A stretch of 32,114 bases of DNA from Caulobacter sp. (GTDB lineage: Bacteria; Pseudomonadota; Alphaproteobacteria; Caulobacterales; Caulobacteraceae): assembly GCA_029866155.1 (NCBI GenBank), contig JARWZW010000035.1, positions 1-32,114 on the forward strand. Direction: 5' to 3'. Below are positions 8,685 to 16,113 of this stretch, in pieces. The notes under the pieces are model-generated. The model had not been told where the DNA came from, did not search any database, and was given only the letters and a program-made list of their open reading frames with translations. Position 1 is the first letter of the stretch, and each line of letters starts with the position of its first letter. A program made the translations under genes and the position numbers.

Positions 8685-10337
8685 ATGTGGAAGAAGCTTG
8701 GGCTGGCCGTCCTTGTACTGGTTATCCTCGGGGCCGGGCTGGCCTGGTTCAAGCGAGCCGACCTGATCCTGTTCGTGGCGACCCGGGCCAACCGGATGGA
8801 GGTTGCCGCCAACAGGCCGGTCGACTGGCAGCAGGGACCCGCCACGGCGACAAGGCCCCTGGCCCAGCGCCCGCCCAACATCATCTTCATCCTGGCCGAT
8901 GACCTGGGATTCAACGACATCTCGACCTTTGGCGGCGGGGTGGCCGGCGGCCGGGTCAAGACCCCCAATATCGACCGGTTGGCCGCGCGGGGCGCGGTGT
9001 TTAACCAGGCCTATTCCGGAACGGCGACCTGCGCCCCGTCCCGGGCCATGATCATGACGGGGCGGTATCCGACCCGGACCGGCTTCGAGTTCACCCCGAC
9101 CCCCCAGGGCATGGGCCAGATGGTCACCATGATCGGTGGTCAAAGATCTGACCTGCCCCGGTCGGTCTGGCACAAGGACCGCGCCGCCGAGTCCCCGGAT
9201 TTTGACCTGCAAGGCCTGCCGGGCTCCGAAGTAACCATCGCCGAGGTCCTCAAGACTGTCGGCTATCACACCGTCCATATCGGCAAGTGGCATCTGGGCG
9301 GCGGCAAGGAATTTGGCGCCAACGCCCAGGGGTTCGATGAGAGCCTGCTGATGTCCAACGGCCTGCATCTGCCGGCGGGCGACCCCCGGGGCGTCGAGGC
9401 CCGGCTGGATTTCGACCCGATCGACCGGTTCCTGTGGGCGCGGATGCAGTTTGCCAATTCCTACAATGGCGGGCCGGACTTCGAACCCGGCGGCTACCTG
9501 GCGGACTACTGGACCGACGAGTCGCTGAAGGTGATCGAGGCCAATCGCAACAGGCCCTTCTTCCTCTATCTGGCCCATTGGGGCGTCCATTCGCCGCTGC
9601 AGGCGACCAAGGCGGACTATGACGCCGTGGGCGACATCCAGCCGCATCGCCTGCGGGTCTACGCCGCCATGGTCCGGTCGCTGGACCGCAGCGTCGGGAG
9701 GATCCTCGACAAGCTTGAGGCCGAGGGCCTGGCCAGCAACACCATGATCGTCTTTTCCAGCGATAATGGCGGCGCCGGCTATGTCGGTCTGCCGCAGATC
9801 AACCAGCCCTATCGTGGCTGGAAAATGACCTTGTTCGAAGGCGGAATCCGGGTGCCCATGTTTGTCAGCCTGCCGGGGCGGATCGCGCCTGGCCAGCAGA
9901 TCGCCGCCCCGGCCGCCCATATCGACCTGATGCCGACCCTGGCGGACGCCGCTGGCGCGCAGCTTCCGGCCGGGGTGGCGATCGACGGTATCGACCTGAT
10001 GCCAGCGGCAACCGGCAAGGGTTCGGGTCCCGAACGACCGGTCTTCTGGCAGAGCGGCTATTACCAGGCGGTCCGTATGGGCGACTGGAAGCTGCAGGTC
10101 AGTGACAATCCGAAGACGACCCGGCTCTACAACCTGGCTGTCGATCCTACGGAAAAGGCCAATCTTGCAGAGCGCGAGCCCGCCCGGGCGGCCCGGATGA
10201 AGGCCCTGCTGGTCGACCATCAGAAGGGCGCTCGCAAGCCGCTCTATCCCTGGAGTATCGAGGGGGCGATCGCCGTGGACAAGACAGCGGCCGAGCGGTT
10301 CAAGGCCGGGGACGACTATGTCGTCTGGCCAAACTGA
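8685..10337 (+). CDS. Membrane-anchored type I sulfatase (arylsulfatase family)
   Basis: The 550-aa protein starts MWKKLGLAVL with an uncleaved hydrophobic anchor (about residues 5-21), so the catalytic domain should face the periplasm. Sulfatase signatures are complete: NIIFILADDLGFND with metal ligands D72 and D73; CAPSR with C116, which is matured to formylglycine; HIGKWHLGG; HWGVHSPLQATK; and SSDNGGAG with D360 and N361. It hydrolyses a sulfate ester, but the substrate cannot be read from the sequence. The Cys-type motif needs an FGE-type maturase, which is not in the window. A 35-bp palindrome precedes the gene. The start at 8685 is chosen because it gives the membrane anchor directly. 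Confidence 0.9.
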   Translation: MWKKLGLAVLVLVILGAGLAWFKRADLILFVATRANRMEVAANRPVDWQQGPATATRPLAQRPPNIIFILADDLGFNDISTFGGGVAGGRVKTPNIDRLAARGAVFNQAYSGTATCAPSRAMIMTGRYPTRTGFEFTPTPQGMGQMVTMIGGQRSDLPRSVWHKDRAAESPDFDLQGLPGSEVTIAEVLKTVGYHTVHIGKWHLGGGKEFGANAQGFDESLLMSNGLHLPAGDPRGVEARLDFDPIDRFLWARMQFANSYNGGPDFEPGGYLADYWTDESLKVIEANRNRPFFLYLAHWGVHSPLQATKADYDAVGDIQPHRLRVYAAMVRSLDRSVGRILDKLEAEGLASNTMIVFSSDNGGAGYVGLPQINQPYRGWKMTLFEGGIRVPMFVSLPGRIAPGQQIAAPAAHIDLMPTLADAAGAQLPAGVAIDGIDLMPAATGKGSGPERPVFWQSGYYQAVRMGDWKLQVSDNPKTTRLYNLAVDPTEKANLAEREPARAARMKALLVDHQKGARKPLYPWSIEGAIAVDKTAAERFKAGDDYVVWPN

Positions 10338-10359
10338 AAGCCGGAGTCATCGGGAGGCC

Positions 10360-10390
10360 TTGACTGGTTCAACGTTGAACGATTTATATG
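10360..10390 (+). promoter_or_regulatory. Candidate sigma-70-type promoter of the nitroreductase-marR operon
   Basis: A TTGACT -35 element at 10360-10365 is followed, after a spacer of about 17-19 bp, by the AT-rich stretch TTTATATG, which serves as a -10 candidate (the best match, TATATG, is at 10385-10390). The first palindromic operator copy fills the spacer and the second begins at the end of the -10. The -10 is only a partial match. Confidence 0.5.
10366..10382. promoter_or_regulatory. Operator copy 1 (perfect 14-bp palindrome)
   Basis: GGTTCAACGTTGAACGA contains the perfect palindrome GTTCAACGTTGAAC at 10367-10380. The identical 17-mer recurs 24 bp downstream. Its placement in the -35/-10 spacer of the operon that encodes a MarR regulator suggests an autoregulatory operator. 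TTCAACGTTGAA-type palindromes are typical of MarR dimers. Confidence 0.7.
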
Positions 10391-10406
10391 GTTCAACGTT
10401 GAACGA
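10390..10406. promoter_or_regulatory. Operator copy 2 (perfect 14-bp palindrome)
   Basis: This is an exact second copy of the 17-mer, with its palindrome at 10391-10404. It lies just past the -10 candidate, over the expected transcription start, and directly before the AAAGGG ribosome-binding site of the next gene. Centre-to-centre distance to copy 1 is 24 bp, a little over two helical turns, which would allow two dimers on nearly the same face. Confidence 0.7.
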
Positions 10407-10417
10407 AAGGGTCGACC

Positions 10418-11563
10418 ATGGATCGTCGTAGTTTCATCAGAGTCATTGGCGGCGCCAGTGTCTTCGCCGCCACCAGCGGACTGGCCGGCTGCGCCGAACT
10501 TCCAGACCCGACGGTCGCCTGGGTGTCCCCGGGATCATCGGAGCGAGATGTCCGGCGCTACGCCCTGGCCCATGCCATTCTCGCCCCCAATCCCCATAAC
10601 CGTCAGCCCTGGATCGCGCGTCTGGAAGGTGAGCGGGACCTGAGCCTCTTCATTGACCGGTCCAGACTTCTTCCGGCGACGGACCCTTTCAACCGCCAGA
10701 TCGTCATCGGCTGCGGCTGTTTTCTGGAACTCCTGTCCCTGGCGGCCGGCGCCAAAGGGTTCACCACCCTGGTTCAGCCCTTTCCAGACGGCGAGATCGC
10801 CGACCGACTGGACGACCGCCCCTTCGCCCGCGTCCGGTTCGAGCCTGGCGGCAAGGTCGATCCGCTGTTCACCCAGATTGTCCGGCGGCGGTCCAACAAG
10901 GACCCCTTCGAGAAGGACCGGGTCATCCCGGAGGCCGACCTGCAAGCCCTGGAAGCGGCCGTGGCGATGCCGGGTTTGCGGGCCGGTTCCGTCGGCGCGG
11001 GCGAGGCCCTGGCCGGATTGAAGTCACTGACCGCGGCCGCCTATCTGCGCGAGGTCGAGACGCCGGCGGCGCTGCAGGAATCCATCGACTTGATGCGCAT
11101 CGGCGCCCGGGAGGTCAGCCAGTACCGGGACGGCATCGACCTGACCGGCGCCCCCATCGAGGTGATGAAGGCCACCGGGCTGCTGACCCGTCAGAGCCTG
11201 GCGAAGCCCGGAACCATGGCCTACGATCAGGCGTTGGGCCTCTACGCGCCCCTCGCCGCAACGGCCTCCGGCTATGTCTGGATTGTCAGTCAGGGCAATG
11301 ACCGGGTGATCCAGATCGCCTCCGGCCGGGCCTATGCCCGGATGAACCTGACGGCCACGGGCAGCGATATCGCCATGCATCCCATGAGCCAGGGCCTGCA
11401 GGAATATCCGGAAATGGCCGCCTTGAAGGCCCGGGTCGACTCCACCGTCGGGCTGGCGGCCGGCGAGCGGCTGCAGATGCTGCTCCGGGTCGGCTATGGC
11501 AAGGCGCCGCCTCCCTCGCCCCGACGCGGACTTGCGGCCTTGCTTTCCAGGCAACAGGTCTGA
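10418..11563 (+). CDS. Tat-exported lipoprotein of the nitroreductase/Acg-like family
   Basis: The 381-aa protein begins MDRRSFIRVIGG, a twin-arginine signal (R3 R4). A lipobox LAGC with C25 follows, so it is predicted to be folded with its cofactor in the cytosol, exported by Tat and lipid-anchored. The body has APNPHNRQPWIARL, FNRQIVIGCGCFLELL, RRRSNKDPFEKD and HPMSQGLQEYPEM. I associate these with FMN-binding nitroreductase-fold proteins of the Acg type, which often consist of two half-domains. The substrate is unknown. The start has AAAGGG seven bases upstream. The gene is first in an operon with marR (8-bp gap) and lies behind two palindromic operators, so it is probably the regulator's main target. 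Confidence 0.8.
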   Translation: MDRRSFIRVIGGASVFAATSGLAGCAELPDPTVAWVSPGSSERDVRRYALAHAILAPNPHNRQPWIARLEGERDLSLFIDRSRLLPATDPFNRQIVIGCGCFLELLSLAAGAKGFTTLVQPFPDGEIADRLDDRPFARVRFEPGGKVDPLFTQIVRRRSNKDPFEKDRVIPEADLQALEAAVAMPGLRAGSVGAGEALAGLKSLTAAAYLREVETPAALQESIDLMRIGAREVSQYRDGIDLTGAPIEVMKATGLLTRQSLAKPGTMAYDQALGLYAPLAATASGYVWIVSQGNDRVIQIASGRAYARMNLTATGSDIAMHPMSQGLQEYPEMAALKARVDSTVGLAAGERLQMLLRVGYGKAPPPSPRRGLAALLSRQQV

Positions 11564-11571
11564 ACCGCATC

Positions 11572-12132
11572 ATGGCGTTCAACCCCGCCAGCGCCACTCC
11601 GGCTGCCGCAGAGACTGCGGCAGGGGACTGGGCAGAATCCCCGGCCGTGCTAGCCTTGTCCGATGCAAGACTGGCGCGACCCGCTCCGATGACCGCTGCG
11701 AAGGATCGGCTGGATGTCCAGCTGCTAACCGAGATCGGCATCATCAACCAGCTGTCGGTCACGCTCATGGAGCGGACCATTCCGGCCGGGATGAGCGCCG
11801 CGCAGTTCGGCGTGCTCAGCCACTTCGTCCGGCGGGGCGGCGAGGAAAGTCCGGCACAGCTGGCGGGCGCCTTCCAGGTGACCAAGGGCGCCATGACCAA
11901 CACCCTGCAGCGCCTGGAGGCCCAGGGGTTCGTCAAGATCCTGGGCGACGCGGCTGACGGCCGCAAGAAACGGGTTTCTCTGACGCCGGAGGGCGCGCGG
12001 GCCTATGACACCGCAGTCATGGCCATGAGGCCCCATATGGAGGCCCTGCGCGGCGCCTTCACCGACGCTGAATTCGCCGCCGCCCTGCCGTTCCTGAAGG
12101 CCTTGAGGATATGGCTGGACGAGAACCGGTAG
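11572..12132 (+). CDS. MarR-family transcriptional regulator
   Basis: This is a winged-helix dimeric repressor. The core shows the MarR pattern LLTEIGIINQLSVTLMER, AAQFGVLSHFVRRGG, the recognition helix QVTKGAMTNTLQRLEAQGFV and the wing ADGRKKRVSLTPEG. From the first ATG it is 186 aa with an Ala-rich 39-residue extension. An internal ATG at 11689 (MTAAKDRLDVQLL) gives 147 aa, which is the normal MarR length and may be the true start. Neither start has a strong ribosome-binding site. The gene follows the Tat lipoprotein by 8 bp and its stop codon overlaps the palindromic repeat at 12130. The twin operators upstream suggest it represses its own operon; the ligand is unknown. Confidence 0.9.
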   Translation: MAFNPASATPAAAETAAGDWAESPAVLALSDARLARPAPMTAAKDRLDVQLLTEIGIINQLSVTLMERTIPAGMSAAQFGVLSHFVRRGGEESPAQLAGAFQVTKGAMTNTLQRLEAQGFVKILGDAADGRKKRVSLTPEGARAYDTAVMAMRPHMEALRGAFTDAEFAAALPFLKALRIWLDENR

Positions 12133-12181
12133 AGCATGTTCCGATAAGTGTGAAGCGGTTATCGGATCCAAACATGCTCTA
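12130..12181. repeat. Palindromic intergenic repeat element, copy A
   Basis: The outer arms TAGAGCATGTT and AACATGCTCTA are perfectly complementary. An inner pair CCGATAA / TTATCGG is also complementary, giving a long hairpin. It begins at the marR stop codon. Elements with GAGCATG...CATGCTC ends are widespread, extragenic and repeated in rhizobia and relatives, and I take this to be of that kind. It may stabilise the 3' end of the marR mRNA. Confidence 0.7.
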
Positions 12182-12193
12182 ACCCTTTGAATC

Positions 12194-12243
12194 AGAGACT
12201 GTTTTTCCCCTATGGTCGGTTCGGTCATAACGGAACAGGCTCT
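12194..12243. repeat. Palindromic intergenic repeat element, copy B (diverged)
   Basis: The arms AGAGACTGTT and AACAGGCTCT pair with one mismatch, and a shorter inner pair (TATG/CATA) is present. The arm-to-arm length is 50 bp, the same as the inner span of copy A, and it sits 12 bp after it. It looks like a diverged second unit of a tandem palindromic repeat. Together the two copies fill the gap between marR and the converging nfeD. Confidence 0.5.
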
Positions 12244-12263
12244 AGGGCCGGAAGGGCCGGGTA

Positions 12264-12722
12264 TCAGCCCCTGGCCCTGACCTGAAGCCGCGCCCCGCCC
12301 ACAACGGCCATGACCACCACCGACTGGCCGGGGGCAAGCTCGTCGTCGCTGACGGCGTCCCATTCCTTGCCATCGACATTCACCCGGCCGTGTCCCTGGC
12401 TGAAGGGGCCCGCAGCCTGGCCCTCGGCGCCAACCAGCCGGGTCATGGTGTCGTTGATGTCCGGACCGTCGCCGGAGATGTCCCGGGGCAGGTAGCGGCG
12501 CGCCGTGACCGTGGTCAGGATCGTCAGGCCTGCGAACAGGGCCAGATGCAGGGCCAGGTGATTGGGCACGACCAGGGTCAGGCCGGCCATTGCGCCTGCG
12601 GCAGCCGCCGGCCACAGCAACCAGCCGCTGCCGGTCGACAGTTCCGCCGCCAGGATCACGGCGGCCAGGGCCAGCCAGATCCAGAAGGGGTGACTGGCAT
12701 AGAGGTTGGTCAGGGCGTCCAT
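12264..12722 (-). CDS. NfeD family membrane protein (short form)
   Basis: The 152-aa protein has three hydrophobic helices (about 13-29, 34-52 and 56-74) and then a soluble C-terminal OB-fold domain (about 88-150) containing LVGAEGQAAGPFSQGHGRVNVDGKEW split over two strands. This is the short NfeD (YbbK-partner) type, which lacks the N-terminal ClpP-like protease. It starts 3 bp after the SPFH gene stop on the same strand. NfeD and SPFH proteins form conserved pairs in membrane microdomains, and the long form's protease can cleave its partner. The role here is presumed to be in membrane quality control. Confidence 0.92.
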   Translation of the reverse strand: MDALTNLYASHPFWIWLALAAVILAAELSTGSGWLLWPAAAAGAMAGLTLVVPNHLALHLALFAGLTILTTVTARRYLPRDISGDGPDINDTMTRLVGAEGQAAGPFSQGHGRVNVDGKEWDAVSDDELAPGQSVVVMAVVGGARLQVRARG

Positions 12723-12725
12723 GGT

Positions 12726-13682
12726 TCAGGTCCGGCTCGGCGGGACGCCGGTTCCCCGGGTCGCGGCCGCGCCAGCATCGCTGCTGAGGGTCTTGAGAAG
12801 CTCGCCCACCCCGGCGATCGAGCCAGTCAGACTGGCGAAATCGGCCGGCACGATGACCGTCTTCTGGTTGGGACTTTCGGCCAGCTTGCCGAAGGCTTCC
12901 ACGTACTTCTGGGCGATGAAGTAGTTGATGGCGTTGACGTCGCCCCGGGCGATGGCCTCGGAGACGAAGGCCGTGGCCTTGGCCTCGGCCTCGGCTTCCC
13001 GCTCCCGGGCCTCGGCGTCGCGGAAGGCGGCCTCCTTGCGGCCCTCGGCCTGCAGGATGGCAGCCTGCTTGCTGCCCTCGGCCCGGGCGATCTGGGATTG
13101 CCGCTCGCCGTCAGCCTCGGTGATGACCGCCCGGCGCTCGCGCTCGGCTTTCATCTGGCGGGCCATGGCGTTGGTGATGTCCGGCGGGGGCGTCAGGTCC
13201 TTGATCTCGATCCTGGTCGCCTTGACGCCCCAGGGATTGGTGGCGTGGTCGATGGTCGAGAGCAGGCGGCTGTTGATCTGGTCGCGCTGGCTCAGCACCT
13301 CGTCCAGCTCCATGGAGCCCACCACGGTCCGCAGGTTGGTCATGCAGAGCTGGGCGATGGCGTAGTTCAGGTTATCCACCCGATAGGCGGCGTTGGCGGC
13401 GTCCATCACCTGGATGAAGACGATCCCGTCGACCTTCACCACGGCGTTATCCTTGGTGATGACCTCCTGCTGGGGCACGTCCAGCACCTGTTCCATCATG
13501 TTCACCCGACGGCCGACGGCCTCGACGAAGGGGGTCAGGATGGAGATGCCGGGCTTGAGGGTGCGGGTGTAGCGCCCGAAGCGCTCGACCGTAAACTCCC
13601 GGCCCTGGGGCACGATCTTGATGACGCTGAACAGCAGGATTACCGCCAGCACCAGAATGGCGACGCCAAATACCAGTCCCAC
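12726..13682 (-). CDS. qmcA: SPFH-domain membrane protein (QmcA/stomatin-like)
   Basis: The 318-aa protein has an N-terminal membrane segment (about 3-22). The SPFH/Band 7 domain follows (VPQGREFTVERFGRYTRTLKPG, about 25-190, including VPQQEVITKDNAVVKVDGIV and RIEIKDLTPP). A long Ala/Glu-rich coiled coil runs from about 190 to 250 (AEGRKEAAFRDAEAREREAE). The C-terminus contains IAQKYVEAFGKLAE and QKTVIVPAD. Proteins of this type assemble into large oligomeric cages on the membrane and can bind FtsH-type protease complexes. It forms an operon with nfeD. The TIGR02301 gene ends 30 bp upstream and may be cotranscribed. Confidence 0.93.
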   Translation of the reverse strand: MGLVFGVAILVLAVILLFSVIKIVPQGREFTVERFGRYTRTLKPGISILTPFVEAVGRRVNMMEQVLDVPQQEVITKDNAVVKVDGIVFIQVMDAANAAYRVDNLNYAIAQLCMTNLRTVVGSMELDEVLSQRDQINSRLLSTIDHATNPWGVKATRIEIKDLTPPPDITNAMARQMKAERERRAVITEADGERQSQIARAEGSKQAAILQAEGRKEAAFRDAEAREREAEAEAKATAFVSEAIARGDVNAINYFIAQKYVEAFGKLAESPNQKTVIVPADFASLTGSIAGVGELLKTLSSDAGAAATRGTGVPPSRT

Positions 13683-13712
13683 GCTATGTCCTCCGGGGTT
13701 GACCTGGCGACC

Positions 13713-14210
13713 CTAACGCGTGGGGGCCTTGGGTTCCACGGATTCCTGATCCTTCGGTTGCAGGGACGGATCATCTGGACCCATACGCTGAACCGGCCTG
13801 ACCGAGGCAGCGAGCTTGCGGGACAAGGCCTCCCCCTTCCGGGCGACGGAAAGTTCGACCTTGCGGCTGTCCACTCCGCATTCGGTAAACTGGGTGTGGC
13901 GGGCGGCGAAGCCGGCGTTGAAGGCCTGTTTGAGACGGGAATCCAGCGCCGCGTCCGGGATCTCCGCCTCGCTCAGCTGCATCATCCGGTCCCGCCAGAA
14001 CTGATCGGTCTCGCCGTTGCAGACCTGCCGCAAGGCGTGGCTCTCGCCCATGGCATAGGCCAGGTCGACCAGCGACTGTCGCTCGGTCGGACTGCGTTCC
14101 TGGGCGGCGGCCGCTCCGGCGGCGAGAAAGCCCAGGGCCAGGGCCAGGGCGGCCAGCCGGGACGGCGACCGGATGGCGAGGCGGGGGGCGGGGGCGGACA
14201 GGCGGCTCAT
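13713..14210 (-). CDS. TIGR02301-family exported protein
   Basis: This is a conserved alphaproteobacterial protein of unknown function. From the preferred ATG (MSRLSAPAPRLAIRS) it is 165 aa, with a signal peptide cleaved near AAAA-QERS (about residue 36). The family core is SPTERQSLVDLAYAMGESHALRQVC, read here as two adjoining blocks, then FWRDRMMQLSEAE, FNAGFAARHTQFTEC and an Arg/Lys helix. Two cysteines could pair in the periplasm. A start 12 codons upstream would add residues that break the signal peptide. It precedes qmcA-nfeD by 30 bp on the same strand, but a shared role has not been shown. Confidence 0.82.
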   Translation of the reverse strand: MSRLSAPAPRLAIRSPSRLAALALALGFLAAGAAAAQERSPTERQSLVDLAYAMGESHALRQVCNGETDQFWRDRMMQLSEAEIPDAALDSRLKQAFNAGFAARHTQFTECGVDSRKVELSVARKGEALSRKLAASVRPVQRMGPDDPSLQPKDQESVEPKAPTR

Positions 14211-14294
14211 GCCGGCATCTAAGCCGCAACCGCACCCAATGTCCAAGGCCCCTCGCCGTTCCGGCGAGCCGCGGCCCCCTGATCCCCGGCCCGT

Positions 14295-15080
14295 TCAGGG
14301 ATCCAGCATGATGGCGCTGAGCAGGCGGCCATAGTCCGGCTCGCCCTGCTTGAAGGCCCGACGGTTGGAATAGAACCAGTCCGGCTCGGTGCAGGTGTCG
14401 CGGCCGATCCATTCCGACTGGACAACGCCTGCCTCGGCCAGCCTGGACAGCACAAAGCCCGGCAGGTCAAACAGCGCGCGATCGCTGTCGGACACCGGCC
14501 TGAACCAGGACTGATGCCTGGGGTCCGCCGCCAGGAAGCGCGCCACATACTCCGGCCCCACCTCGTAGGACTGCGGACCGATACAGGGGCCGACCGCGGC
14601 GACGATCCGGTCCCGCTGCGCCCCCAGGGCGACCATCCGCTCAACCGTATCGGCGACAACGCCATTCAGCGCCCCCTGCCAGCCGGCATGGGCGGCCGCC
14701 ACGACCCGCGCCGTGGCGTCGGCAAACAGCACCGGCGCACAGTCGGCGGCCAGGGCGCCGCAGACCAGCCCTGCAACCTGCGTCGCCACGGCGTCCCCCT
14801 CGGGCCGTTCGGCGTCCCAGGGGCCCTGCGCAACCACGGCCCGCGCCGAATGGATCTGGTAGCAGGTGTTGAGAGCCTCCGCCGGGGCGCCGAACCAGGC
14901 GGCGGCCCGGCGGCGATTCTCGATCACATCCTCGGGGGCGTCTTTCGAGCCCCGGCCGACATTCAGGCCCTCATAGATGCCGGTCGAGACCCCGCCCTGG
15001 CGGGTGAAGAAGGCGTGCCGAATCCCCGGCAGGACGGCCAGGCGCGGCGATTGGATGACGGGCAGGGGGGCTGATGTCAT
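14295..15080 (-). CDS. pgeF: Peptidoglycan editing factor / polyphenol oxidase family (LACC1-like purine nucleoside phosphorylase fold)
   Basis: The family (YfiH, DUF152) is variously described as an editing factor that corrects misincorporated amino acids in UDP-MurNAc peptides and as an adenosine deaminase/nucleoside phosphorylase. From the start MTSAPLPVIQSPRL the protein is 261 aa, the usual length. The open frame extends 62 codons further upstream, but that part resembles nothing in the family. The zinc-site residues are present: H77 (QIHSA), C114 (AADCAPVLF) and H131 (AAHAGWQGAL). FFTRQGGVSTGIYEGLNVG and VGPCIGPQSYEVG are also typical. It is leftward with an 84-bp gap to the TIGR02301 gene. 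Confidence 0.93.
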   Translation of the reverse strand: MTSAPLPVIQSPRLAVLPGIRHAFFTRQGGVSTGIYEGLNVGRGSKDAPEDVIENRRRAAAWFGAPAEALNTCYQIHSARAVVAQGPWDAERPEGDAVATQVAGLVCGALAADCAPVLFADATARVVAAAHAGWQGALNGVVADTVERMVALGAQRDRIVAAVGPCIGPQSYEVGPEYVARFLAADPRHQSWFRPVSDSDRALFDLPGFVLSRLAEAGVVQSEWIGRDTCTEPDWFYSNRRAFKQGEPDYGRLLSAIMLDP

Positions 15081-15335
15081 GGAGGACGTCCGGAACGGGG
15101 AGGGGCCAAACCTATCAGTCCGCAAGGCGGTTGCCCACGGGATGCTCCCCCCAGGGCCGCAGTCCCGGCTACGGTGAGCTGTCTGGCGCAAAGCGGCTGA
15201 CTGAAAGGGGGCGTCCGTGGGTACTTGTGGCTTCGAAGCGTACCCACCGGCGGGAACTTCACCCAACCTCGCTTTGCGGCGGTCCCCGTTTCCCGGCGGG
15301 AAGTATTTTCGGGGTGAACCGGCTCTCCCGACCGG

Positions 15336-15998
15336 TCAGGCGAAACTGTAGGGGCCGCCTTTTTCCAGGGCCGTGCGCCAGGCCGGCCGGCTGTGGATCG
15401 CGTCCAGGAAGGCCTTCAGGTGGGGGCGCCCGGCCAGGGCGTCGCCGCGCTGGGCGGCGGCTTCGATGGGAAAGCTCATCATCACGTCCGCCGCCGAAAA
15501 GTCCTCTCCGGCAAACCACTTGATGCTGGCCAGCACGCCTTCCCAATAGTCGAAATGGGTCTGGAGCTGGGGATCGACAAAGCTGGTCTCGACCTGTCCT
15601 GTGATCATCCGGACCAGGGGCCGGATCAATCCGGGCGTGCGTTCGGGAATGGCGCCGAACACCAGCTTCATGAGAAGGGGCGGCATGGCCGACCCCTCTG
15701 CGTAGTGGAGCCAGTAGCGATAGGCGAGGAACTCGGCCGTCCCCGGCTGGGGGCGAAGCCGTCCGCCGGCCCTGTCCACCAGATATTCGACGATGGCGCC
15801 GGTCTCGGCGATCACATAGCCCTCGTCCTCGATGACCGGAGACTTGCCGAGGGGATGCACTGCCTTGAGCGAGGCCGGCGCCATCATGGTCTGGGGATCG
15901 CGCTGGTGGTGAACGATCTCGTAGGGCAGGGCCAGCTCTTCAAGCAGCCAGAGCACCCGCTGGGACCGCGAATCGTTCAGGTGATGGACAAGAATCAT
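15336..15998 (-). CDS. Glutathione S-transferase family protein
   Basis: From the ATG giving MILVHHLNDSRSQRVLWLLEE the protein is 220 aa, the normal GST length; 46 more codons are open upstream but lie outside the fold. The N-terminal thioredoxin-like domain ends near residue 80 and contains NDSRSQRVLW, KSPVIEDEGYVIAET and AIVEYLVD, where the PV and ES/ET residues bind glutathione. The C-terminal helical domain has FSAADVMMSFPIE, the conserved capping-box Asp region, and PHLKAFLDAIHSRPAW near the end. It is closest in pattern to Gtt1-like/bacterial GSTs. Substrates are unknown. The 255 bp towards pgeF hold no gene I can support. Confidence 0.9.
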   Translation of the reverse strand: MILVHHLNDSRSQRVLWLLEELALPYEIVHHQRDPQTMMAPASLKAVHPLGKSPVIEDEGYVIAETGAIVEYLVDRAGGRLRPQPGTAEFLAYRYWLHYAEGSAMPPLLMKLVFGAIPERTPGLIRPLVRMITGQVETSFVDPQLQTHFDYWEGVLASIKWFAGEDFSAADVMMSFPIEAAAQRGDALAGRPHLKAFLDAIHSRPAWRTALEKGGPYSFA

Positions 15999-16113
15999 GA
16001 CCGGCAGCTCCGTCTCCGCCGAAAACCTAGGGCGGCCGACGGGCAAGTCCAGCCGGGACAGGAGGGGCGGGTCCCGCTCTGCAAGACCCGCCGCCTTGTT
16101 TCGCCCGGAGGGT

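Noticed and set aside
12390..14222. A 610-codon rightward open frame over nfeD, qmcA and the TIGR02301 gene
   Set aside because: It is antisense to three recognisable genes, is very Gly/His/Asp-rich and matches no family. Long antisense frames are expected at this GC content.
15081..15335. The 255 bp between pgeF and the GST gene, and the upstream extension of the pgeF frame
   Set aside because: The extension has no family resemblance and overlaps likely promoter DNA; no other gene or clear signal is visible.
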